Below, piece by piece: positions 1-5,695 of a DNA stretch of 7,275 nt (position 1 is its first letter; every line of letters begins with the position of its first letter). Where the stretch lies: NCBI GenBank assembly GCA_031289995.1, contig JAITOI010000002.1:1-7275 (forward strand), in the 5' to 3' direction. The translations under genes and the position numbers were made by a program. The DNA is from Prevotellaceae bacterium (GTDB taxonomy: Bacteria > Bacteroidota > Bacteroidia > Bacteroidales > UBA932). The notes beneath the pieces were generated by a model. That model did not search any database, had not been told where the DNA came from, and saw only the letters and a list, made by a program, of their open reading frames with translations.

Positions 1-506
1 TTGCCGCTGCTCTGCCCAACCTTTACGCCAGCCAAGCGCCCCTTCAACGCGGTTGAAAGGTTGGCCACAGGGATGTCCTGAATGTCCGTCGCCTTCATGC
101 TGGCCACCGCGCCCAGCATGTTGGCGCGCTTCACCGTGCCGTAGCCCACCACCACCACCTCGTCGAGCGCTTCACCCTCGGTGCTCAGCGTAATGTCAAT
201 CGTGGTGCGATTGTCAACAAAAATCTCAACGTTGGGGTAGCCCACAAACGAGGCCACCAGCGTTGCGTCGGGCGCGGCAACAATGCTGTACGTACCGTCA
301 ACGCCCACCATGGCGCCCACCGTAGTGCCTTTAACCACCACGCTTGCGCCAACCATCAGCTCGCCTTTGTCGTCAATCACCTTGCCGGTAATTTTGCTCT
401 GCGCCAATGCCTGCATGCACAGCATGCACATCAACGCTGGCAGCAACATTCTTGCGTTGCGCAACGCAAGGCCTATCCTCGAAAAGAGTGTGTAAAAATG
501 TGTCAT
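1..506 (-). CDS. SusC/RagA-family TonB-linked outer membrane receptor, N-terminal part
   Basis: Reading leftward from the ATG at 506-504, the frame stays open for 168 codons to the window edge, so the C-terminal plug and beta-barrel are missing. Residues 1-36 look like a signal peptide: basic residues R10, R16 and R19, a hydrophobic stretch at 20-35, and a likely cut near ALA-Q36. Residues 37-110 fit a carboxypeptidase-regulatory-like domain (KITGKVIDDKG, GASVVVKGTT, VDGTYSI, FVGY). The family signature LDEVVVVGYGTVKR follows at 114-127. The start of the plug comes next, with GAVASM at 132-137 and LKGRLAGV at 154-161. Known family members import glycans or peptides across the outer membrane with TonB energy and usually pair with a SusD lipoprotein, which would lie beyond the left edge. 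The substrate cannot be told from this part. Met20 is a possible alternative start that still keeps a signal peptide. The family call is very secure. Confidence 0.93.
   Translation of the reverse strand, partial: MTHFYTLFSRIGLALRNARMLLPALMCMLCMQALAQSKITGKVIDDKGELMVGASVVVKGTTVGAMVGVDGTYSIVAAPDATLVASFVGYPNVEIFVDNRTTIDITLSTEGEALDEVVVVGYGTVKRANMLGAVASMKATDIQDIPVANLSTALKGRLAGVKVGQSSG
451..470. repeat. 20-bp perfect palindrome inside the SusC-like signal-peptide region
   Basis: CTTGCGTTGC is followed directly by its exact reverse complement GCAACGCAAG, with no spacer. It lies in codons 13-19 of the SusC-like gene. Its role is unknown; it could be a chance coding palindrome, a DNA-binding site, or a structure near the start of the mRNA. 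Confidence 0.6.
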
Positions 507-564
507 CGCGAAGCTCTGTTTACAAAAAAAAATCCAACTTTTATCGACTGCTACTCTGCCTAAC

Positions 565-587
565 CTTATTGTACTTTTTACAATAAG
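565..587. promoter_or_regulatory. 9-bp perfect inverted repeat upstream of the SusC-like gene
   Basis: CTTATTGTA (565-573) and TACAATAAG (579-587) are perfect reverse complements separated by 5 bp. The site lies 59-81 bp upstream of the SusC-like start codon. No T-tract follows on either strand, so it resembles an operator or leader hairpin more than a terminator. I found no convincing TAnnTTTG box in this leader, so the promoter of the SusC-like gene is not placed. Confidence 0.4.
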
Positions 588-653
588 TAGGCGCAATATT
601 ATGTTTTTTTTTCGTAGCATCCAAACGTTTTTTCGAGTTTCATGTTTTTACAC

Positions 654-705
654 AAAAATAGCTTCAAATTGTAAGTAAAATGGGGTATTTTGCTTACAAT
701 TTGAA
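654..705 (-). terminator. Probable intrinsic terminator of the Abi-family gene
   Basis: Arms 663-681 and 687-705 form a 19-bp stem with a 5-nt loop (682-686) and a single non-Watson-Crick position (676/692). Reading leftward, as transcription of the Abi gene would, the stem is followed within two bases by TATTTTT (660-654). It lies about 70 bp past the Abi stop codon. The stem is AT-rich but long. It could instead be a processing structure or a small structured RNA. The rest of 507-774 is AT-rich with no credible gene. Confidence 0.55.
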
Positions 706-774
706 ACCTGCAAAGAGGATATTTTCTATTTTTTATTCGTTTTCGGTTCCTCTTGCGGAGCAAAAAATCATGGT

Positions 775-1722
775 TCAGGACGGCAAAAATGAGGCTTGCG
801 TCCACAGCGGCTCGCTATCCCAATGGTTGAAAAAACCGAACTTGTAGATGGGTAGGCTGGGGTGGGCGCGGATGAGCTCAAGAATTTTCGCCCGCACCTC
901 GTACGACTTGCTCAAAAAGCTGCACAGGTAAACCATGCATGACATGGTTGAAAACGGCTTGTCGAGCTGACCCTGCTTGAGCGGCTGTGCGAACCACGCG
1001 CCGGCAGGGTTGTTGAGCTGCATGCTTGGGCGCTTAATCATGGTGCGGCTCCACAAGCGTGCGTGATGGGCAACCATGTTGCGCAGGTAGGCAATGGCCT
1101 CGAGCCAGCCAGTAAAAATGGGTGGCGAGTTTATGCCCATTTCGTTGGCAATGGTAGCCTTTTCGGGCAGCTGATCTTTCAGCGTTGTGTACAATTTTGA
1201 AAGCACTCCCATGGAGGCAACCTCCAGCATTTTCCACGCATCAACAGGCTGCTCCGGATAGCGTCGTTGCTGGTCTTTGATGAAAATTTCTTTGCTGCGC
1301 TTGAACTCTTTTTGCAGCTCGTCCACCACCCGAAGATGCACAGTTTTTTTCACGCCGCAAACAGTTTTTGTGTCCACCTTGAACAGCGCCGGATCCAAGT
1401 ACCACAGCCCGCCGTAGGCGATGGAGAAGTGGTAGATGAGCTTCGTGCGCAGAGCGATTTCTATCTGCTCAATACCGCCAAATAAAATGAGGCGTATGTC
1501 GCGGTCGAAATCGTAGCGCTCCATGATGTCCTCGAAGTTCGTGTTGGGTTGCAGCAGATGCAGTGAGGTGTCGATTTGCTCGTCCCACCAGTAGCCTTTC
1601 AGACGGTAGTAGCTCACATTTTTCAGACGTTCGTACGCCTGTGCTTCGTCGTTGAAAATCATGCCGCGCTGCTTGAGCAAAGCAATTTGGTTGGGAATGG
1701 TAAATGCCGGTTTGTTGTTCAT
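775..1722 (-). CDS. Abi family protein (Abi_2, AbiD/AbiF-like, HEPN-type)
   Basis: This 315-residue protein matches the Abi_2 family in length and motif order. The N-terminal hallmark YYRLKGYW is at residues 38-45. A helix with FDRDIRLILFGGIEQIEIALRT follows at about 72-93, with GLWYLD at 105-110. The segment AYLRNMVAHHARLWSR at 211-226 contains R214-N-x3-H219, the R-x4-H pattern of HEPN ribonucleases. Abi_2 proteins are known as phage-resistance (abortive infection) factors and are thought to act as RNases that shut down the infected cell; that activity is inferred here, not shown. The gene stands alone, with its own TTTG/TAnnTTTG promoter about 60 bp upstream and a strong hairpin downstream, next to a palindromic repeat element. 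The setting suggests a horizontally acquired defence gene between a receptor gene and lpxB. No toxin-antitoxin protein partner is visible. Confidence 0.88.
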   Translation of the reverse strand: MNNKPAFTIPNQIALLKQRGMIFNDEAQAYERLKNVSYYRLKGYWWDEQIDTSLHLLQPNTNFEDIMERYDFDRDIRLILFGGIEQIEIALRTKLIYHFSIAYGGLWYLDPALFKVDTKTVCGVKKTVHLRVVDELQKEFKRSKEIFIKDQQRRYPEQPVDAWKMLEVASMGVLSKLYTTLKDQLPEKATIANEMGINSPPIFTGWLEAIAYLRNMVAHHARLWSRTMIKRPSMQLNNPAGAWFAQPLKQGQLDKPFSTMSCMVYLCSFLSKSYEVRAKILELIRAHPSLPIYKFGFFNHWDSEPLWTQASFLPS

Positions 1723-1785
1723 GATGGCATAAAAAAAATGACCCGCCGCTGTTCTAATGGGAAGCTAAACGGGTACTGTTGGGCG

Positions 1786-1816
1786 CAAAGGTACGACTTT
1801 TTTTTGAACTACCAAA
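1786..1816 (-). promoter_or_regulatory. Bacteroidetes-type promoter of the Abi-family gene
   Basis: On the minus strand TTTG (1816-1813) is followed after 19 bp by TACCTTTG (1793-1786). This is an exact match to the TAnnTTTG -7 box and the TTTG -33 box known for Bacteroides. It implies transcription starting near 1780 and a leader of about 55-60 nt before the start codon at 1722. The -33 box lies only about 15 bp from the end of the inverted-repeat element at 1831. Confidence 0.75.
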
Positions 1817-1830
1817 ATTTTTGGCAAAAA

Positions 1831-2030
1831 TGGCTAAATCTTTTTTTGAGGTGCTATTCCAATCGTCCTGCATGGCGCACGGGTGTAGGTTGTGCCCCGC
1901 ACGTGTAGAGACGCGATTAATCGCGTCCCTACACATTCGGGGAATGCCTTTCACCCGTGCGCACGGCAGGACGCTTGGACATGTTATCCATATCACTGTC
2001 GTGAATAGCACCTCAAAAAAAAATTAGCCA
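1831..2030. mobile_element. MITE-like nested inverted-repeat element, non-coding
   Basis: The 200-bp stretch is almost entirely self-complementary. The outer arms are 1831-1859 and 2003-2030: TGGCTAA at the ends, then a T-rich run, then GAGGTGCTATTC, with one gap and a few mismatches. The inner arms 1864-1885 and 1952-1973 match at 19 of 22 positions, beginning with CGTCCTGC. A 32-bp palindromic core sits at 1903-1934. The right arm carries an extra stretch of about 25 bp (1974-2002) absent from the left. No transposase is encoded, and no clear target duplication is seen. A miniature inverted-repeat transposable element or a REP-like extragenic palindrome is the best guess. The remaining gap up to lpxB (2031-2085) is AT-rich and holds one copy of a 10-bp direct repeat, TTTCAAATCT, at 2033-2042; the second copy, at 2084-2093, overlaps the lpxB stop. 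No lpxB terminator stands out, unless this element serves as one. Confidence 0.65.
1903..1934. repeat. 32-bp palindromic core repeat with the centre GACGCGATTAATCGCGTC
   Basis: Two 16-base arms meet with no spacer at 1918/1919. Fifteen of 16 pairs are complementary; the exception is A1909 against C1928. From memory, palindromes of the form GTAGAGACGCGATTAATCGCGTCTCTAC are dispersed in many bacterial genomes, including Bacteroidota and Cyanobacteria. That recollection could not be verified here. Confidence 0.75.
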
Positions 2031-2085
2031 ATTTTCAAATCTCTTGCTAGGCGGCCTTGTGCGAGGCAATTTTAAATCTTAAATT

Positions 2086-3234
2086 TCAAATCTTCATCAC
2101 CTCCATCACCACCCGCGCCGCACGCTCGGAAGGCAGGCCACCGTTGGGGTTGAGGTGGCTCAGAATGTGCTGCGCGTGCTGCACCTGCGCTTGGGCAAGG
2201 TCGGGATGGCAAAGTAGGGCGAGGGCTTGCTGCGCGATGAGGTCGGCACGGCAGCGCCGCAGCGTAAATTCGGGGATGACAAACTCCTGCGCCGCGATGT
2301 TGATGAGGTTGGCGTAGCGCGTGGCAACCCAGCGCTGCGCAATGAAATTGGTGAGCGGGCTAAAGGTGTAGGCAATGAGGTGTGGTGTGCCGCAAGCTGC
2401 CAGCTCGAGCGTTACTGTGCCCGAAGCAGCGATGGCGAAGTCGGCGGTGCGAAAGGCATTGTAGCGCTCGCGCTGCCCCTCGATGATGCAGTAGGGCGCG
2501 GGCATGTCGGCAAAGGCGCGGCGCAGCTCGTCGGCAATGGCTGTCACGGTGGGCGCCACCACAAACAGCTTGGGAAAATTTTCGCGCAGCTGCGCCACCA
2601 CTTTTTTGAAAATGGGCGCCAACTTTTTCAGCTCGTGGCGACGGCTGCCGGGCAGCACGCACAGCAGTCTTGCGCCTTGCGGGATGTGGTGTTGCTGCCG
2701 AAATGCGACGAGGTCGTCGGTGAGGTTGGCAGTATTTTCGAGCACAGGATGACCCACGCAATCGCAGTGCAGGCCGTACTTTTCAAAATATTGCGCCTCG
2801 TACGGCCACAGCGTCATCAGGCGGTCGATGAGCTGGGCGGCGGTGCGCGCGCGGCCTTTTTTCCACGCCCACACCTGCGGCGCAACGTAGTGTACCACGG
2901 GGATGCGGCAAGCTTTTTTCTTGAGCCGCTTGAGGAGGCTGCTCACGAAGCCCCAGCTGTCAACCGTAACAATGACGCGGGGTTGCAGCCGCTCAATGTC
3001 GGCCACTACCTGCCCCATGCGCTGCAGGATGAGCGGCAGCCGCGGCAGCACTTCCATGATGCCCATCACCGACGTTTCGGCAATGTTGAAGAGGCTCTGG
3101 AAGCCAAGCGCAGCCATCGTTACGCCGCCTACTCCGGCGAAGCGAAAATCGGGCTGTGCAGCGCGCAGCGACTGCATGAGCCGCGAGGCTAAAATATCGC
3201 CCGACGGTTCGCAGGCAAGGAGGTACACAAGCAT
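2086..3234 (-). CDS. lpxB: Lipid-A-disaccharide synthase
   Basis: LpxB (family GT19) joins UDP-2,3-diacylglucosamine to lipid X at the inner membrane to give the lipid A disaccharide, with release of UDP. The 382-residue length matches the usual size. Family motifs appear in order: the N-terminal ACEPSGD (7-13), GVGG (34-37), MGIMEVLPRLP (57-67), YVAPQVWAWKKGR (116-128), GHP (161-163), LPGSRRHE (194-201), ASGTVTLELA (270-279) and YTFSPLT (289-295). The start is fixed by the family N-terminus and by a promoter 25-56 bp upstream. No residue expected for function is seen to be missing. It appears monocistronic and is divergent from the DUF6263-like gene. The overlapping long open frames on the opposite strand are shadows caused by codon bias. 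Confidence 0.96.
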   Translation of the reverse strand: MLVYLLACEPSGDILASRLMQSLRAAQPDFRFAGVGGVTMAALGFQSLFNIAETSVMGIMEVLPRLPLILQRMGQVVADIERLQPRVIVTVDSWGFVSSLLKRLKKKACRIPVVHYVAPQVWAWKKGRARTAAQLIDRLMTLWPYEAQYFEKYGLHCDCVGHPVLENTANLTDDLVAFRQQHHIPQGARLLCVLPGSRRHELKKLAPIFKKVVAQLRENFPKLFVVAPTVTAIADELRRAFADMPAPYCIIEGQRERYNAFRTADFAIAASGTVTLELAACGTPHLIAYTFSPLTNFIAQRWVATRYANLINIAAQEFVIPEFTLRRCRADLIAQQALALLCHPDLAQAQVQHAQHILSHLNPNGGLPSERAARVVMEVMKI

Positions 3235-3258
3235 GTTTTTGAAAAATTTTTTACGCCA

Positions 3259-3290
3259 CGAAAGTAGCGATTATTTCAGCCCAATGCAAA
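3259..3290 (-). promoter_or_regulatory. Bacteroidetes-type promoter of lpxB
   Basis: On the minus strand TTTG (3290-3287) is followed after 20 bp by TACTTTCG (3266-3259), one mismatch from TAnnTTTG. Transcription would start within about 20 bp of the lpxB ATG at 3234, giving a short leader. Confidence 0.6.
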
Positions 3291-3396
3291 TGTTTTCGGC
3301 GGGTGCAGAGCAAGCACGAATTGGGGCAAGCAAGAAAAAATTAAAAATTTATATTAAACTTAGCGCCACAACGTGCACCAGATTGAAAATAATTCG

Positions 3397-3404
3397 TAAC
3401 TTGC
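3397..3404 (+). promoter_or_regulatory. Possible -7 box for the DUF6263-like gene
   Basis: TAACTTGC lies about 60 bp upstream of the ATG at 3465 and resembles variant TAnnTTTG boxes. No good TTTG is present 19-20 bp upstream, so this is a weak call. The rest of the divergent region 3235-3464 is AT-rich with no gene seen. Confidence 0.3.
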
Positions 3405-3464
3405 GGCGTCTTTTTCAAGGAAATAGCACTAAAAAAATATTTTTTTCGACCAACACAATATCTC

Positions 3465-4349
3465 ATGAAGCCAATAATACCAACGGTTGTAGCAATTTTG
3501 CTCAGCGCCTCAAGCGTCGCTTTTTCGCAGGTAAAACTCACGTTTAACCCTGCGCAAAAAACGACGTATGAGTACTCCACCGAGCTGGACATCGACGTGG
3601 CGCAAACCGTGATGGGGCAAGCGATTCCGATGAACCAGAAGATGAAAATTTTGTACCAGCTGCAGGTGCTCGAACGTAGCAACGAGAGCATAAAAATTCG
3701 CTGCACGTACACCTACATGCAGCTCTCCTCATCAAGCCCCAGCCCAATGGTACCAAAGCTTTCGTTCGATTCGCGCACGCCAAATTACAAGACTCCAATG
3801 GACAGCATGGTGAGCGTTATGCTCGGCAATTTTATCGGCAAATCGTACGTGGTAGAAATGTCGCCAACCGGCGCTGTACAATCGATTGCGGGCATGAAAG
3901 AGATGCTCGGCAGCGTGTCGCAAAACAACCCAATGCTCGCCTACATGACGCAAATGTTTAGCGACGATGCGCTAAAACAATCGCTCGAACAGTCGTTCCG
4001 CATCTACCCCGAAACGCCCGTCAACATTGGCGACAGCTGGGATGTGAAGCAGGCCATTGGCATGAACGGCATGAGCGTTGACAACCTCTCCACGTACACG
4101 CTGAAGGACGTGAAGGACGGCGTTGCCACGCTCGACATCCTGTCGAAAATGGACTACCAGCTGACCACGCCAATGGAGGGCACGCTTCGCGGCAGCACCA
4201 GCGGCAGCATGGATGTGGACTTGAAAACAGGCTTGCCCAAGCAGTCGCTATCGGCGATGAAGATGAGCGGAAAATTCTCTGCGCAGGGCATGGAAATTGA
4301 AAATGAAACCACCGCGAAAACAAAAATTTCGGTGGTCGAGATGAAGTAA
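3465..4349 (+). CDS. Secreted DUF6263-like protein of unknown function
   Basis: The 294-residue protein begins with a clear signal peptide: a Lys at position 2, a hydrophobic run at 4-20, and a likely cut AFS-Q22. There is no lipobox cysteine, so it is probably periplasmic or secreted. The body alternates beta-rich stretches with a Met-rich middle (GMKEMLG, MLAYMTQMF at about 133-156). It contains INIGDSW-like VNIGDSWDVKQ at 186-196 and ends in a Thr- and Lys-rich beta segment. The GDSW motif, the length and the ending resemble DUF6263, a family of unknown function common in Bacteroidota; this assignment is from memory of the family and moderately sure. The gene ends 40 bp before the glycosyltransferase on the same strand, so cotranscription is possible, but a role in glucan metabolism is only a guess from position. 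Confidence 0.75.
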   Translation: MKPIIPTVVAILLSASSVAFSQVKLTFNPAQKTTYEYSTELDIDVAQTVMGQAIPMNQKMKILYQLQVLERSNESIKIRCTYTYMQLSSSSPSPMVPKLSFDSRTPNYKTPMDSMVSVMLGNFIGKSYVVEMSPTGAVQSIAGMKEMLGSVSQNNPMLAYMTQMFSDDALKQSLEQSFRIYPETPVNIGDSWDVKQAIGMNGMSVDNLSTYTLKDVKDGVATLDILSKMDYQLTTPMEGTLRGSTSGSMDVDLKTGLPKQSLSAMKMSGKFSAQGMEIENETTAKTKISVVEMK

Positions 4350-4389
4350 AAAAGTAATGTAAAACTAATCGATAACACGCGCACACACT

Positions 4390-5670
4390 ATGAAAGTACT
4401 AATGTTTGGGTGGGAGTTTCCACCCCACGTTGCAGGAGGATTGGCGACTGCGTGCTACGGCCTCACCAAAGGCTTGGCGAAGCACGGAGTGGACATGATT
4501 TTTGTTGTTCCCAAAGCTTACGGCGACGAAGACCAAAGCGCCGTACGCGTGCTGGGCGCCGAAAGCATAACATTTGACGGGCAGGAGAGCGAGCTCGAAG
4601 AGCTGTGGCAGCACCTCGTTTACGTGGAGGCAGGTGCTACGCTGCTACCCTACCTTTCGCCCGAAGAATTTGAAAACGTCACCTCGTACAACGAGCGCAG
4701 CGGCGCCATTAGCCACACCTCGCACTACCACCGCCGCTTTGCGTTCAGCGGCGGCTACGGCAAAAATCTGATGAGCGAGGTGGCGCACTACGCCCTGCTT
4801 GCGCACTCCATTGCGCAGCAAAACGAGTTTGACATTATCCACGCGCACGACTGGCTCACCTACCTCGCGGGCATTGCCGCCAAGCGCGCGTCGGGCAAGC
4901 CGCTGGTGATACACGTGCACGCCACCGAGTTCGACCGCAGCGGCGAAAACGTGAACCAAACCGTGTTCGACATCGAGCGCCGCGGCATGGAGGCTGCCGA
5001 CCGCGTCATCACGGTGAGCAACCTCACCCGCAACATCGTCATTTCGCGCTACGGCATTGACGCTGCGAAGGTGGTAACGGTGCACAACGCGGTTGATTTT
5101 AGCGCCAAAAATTTTGAGAATATGGAGCGCGGCACCGACGAAAAAATTGTTACCTTCCTTGGCCGCATCACGTACCAGAAAGGTCCCGACTACTTTGTGG
5201 AGGCCGCCAGCAAGGTGCTCAAGCGCTGCAAAAACGTGCGCTTCGTGATGGCCGGCAGCGGCGACATGCTCAACCGCATGATTCGTCGCGTGGCCAAGCT
5301 GGGCATTGCCGACCACTTCAACTTCACCGGATTTTTGCGCGGCGCGGACGTGGAGCACATGTTTGCCGTGAGCGACGCCTACGTGATGCCCTCGGTGAGC
5401 GAGCCGTTCGGCATATCGCCGCTCGAAGCTATGCGGGCGCACGTGCCCACCATCATCTCGAAGCAGTCGGGCGTGGCCGAAGTGCTCCAGCACGCCATCA
5501 AAATCGACTTTTGGGACGTTGACGCAATGGCCGACGCCATCTACGGCATCATCCGCTACCCCGCACTCACCGCCATGTTCAAGCGCATGGGCGACGAGGA
5601 AGTGAACGCGCTCAAGTGGGACACCGCAGCGCTCAAAGTGAAGACAATTTATGAAAATACTGCACCATAA
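4390..5670 (+). CDS. Glycosyltransferase (GT4/GT5-like), putative glycogen/alpha-glucan synthase
   Basis: The 426-residue protein has a two-Rossmann (GT-B) layout. The N-terminus KVLMFGWEFPPHVAGGLA (2-19) carries the Gly-Gly-Leu loop of glycogen-synthase-like enzymes. DIIHAHDW (148-155) and IHVHATEFDR (174-183) belong to the N-domain. VITVSNLTR (206-214) and VHNAVD (231-236) lead into the C-domain. GRITYQKGPDYF (258-269) supplies the Arg/Lys pair expected to bind the donor phosphates, and SEPFGISPLEA (337-347) gives the E-x7-E motif (E338, E346). The known chemistry of such enzymes is transfer of glucose from a nucleotide sugar with retention of configuration. The neighbouring GH57 gene, 25 bp downstream, supports glycogen or another alpha-glucan as the product, a pairing common in Bacteroidota. 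Donor (ADP- or UDP-glucose) and acceptor cannot be read from the sequence. No signal peptide, so cytoplasmic. Confidence 0.9.
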   Translation: MKVLMFGWEFPPHVAGGLATACYGLTKGLAKHGVDMIFVVPKAYGDEDQSAVRVLGAESITFDGQESELEELWQHLVYVEAGATLLPYLSPEEFENVTSYNERSGAISHTSHYHRRFAFSGGYGKNLMSEVAHYALLAHSIAQQNEFDIIHAHDWLTYLAGIAAKRASGKPLVIHVHATEFDRSGENVNQTVFDIERRGMEAADRVITVSNLTRNIVISRYGIDAAKVVTVHNAVDFSAKNFENMERGTDEKIVTFLGRITYQKGPDYFVEAASKVLKRCKNVRFVMAGSGDMLNRMIRRVAKLGIADHFNFTGFLRGADVEHMFAVSDAYVMPSVSEPFGISPLEAMRAHVPTIISKQSGVAEVLQHAIKIDFWDVDAMADAIYGIIRYPALTAMFKRMGDEEVNALKWDTAALKVKTIYENTAP

Positions 5671-5695
5671 TTGAACCATAAAAAACAGCTGAATC

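Noticed and set aside
283..495. Plus-strand open frame rich in Thr, Pro and Ser opposite the SusC-like gene
   Set aside because: Shadow of the SusC-like N-terminus, whose signal peptide and family motifs are clear on the minus strand.
599..805. Small minus-strand open frame of 68 codons downstream of the Abi gene
   Set aside because: It overlaps the Abi C-terminus, runs through the AT-rich hairpin, and has a Lys/Phe-rich composition expected from low-complexity AT DNA.
1754..2027. Two overlapping open frames of 82-85 codons on opposite strands in the lpxB-Abi gap
   Set aside because: They lie on the near-palindromic element, so each strand yields similar short peptides; no start context or family similarity supports a gene.
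2033..2093. 10-bp direct repeat (2033-2042 and 2084-2093) considered as a target-site duplication
   Set aside because: The copies do not flank the inverted-repeat element; both lie on its right side, one of them overlapping the lpxB stop, in AT-rich DNA where short repeats are expected.
2227..3192. Long plus-strand open frame (about 320 codons) across lpxB
   Set aside because: Antisense to a full-length lpxB with all family motifs; the same codon-bias artefact.
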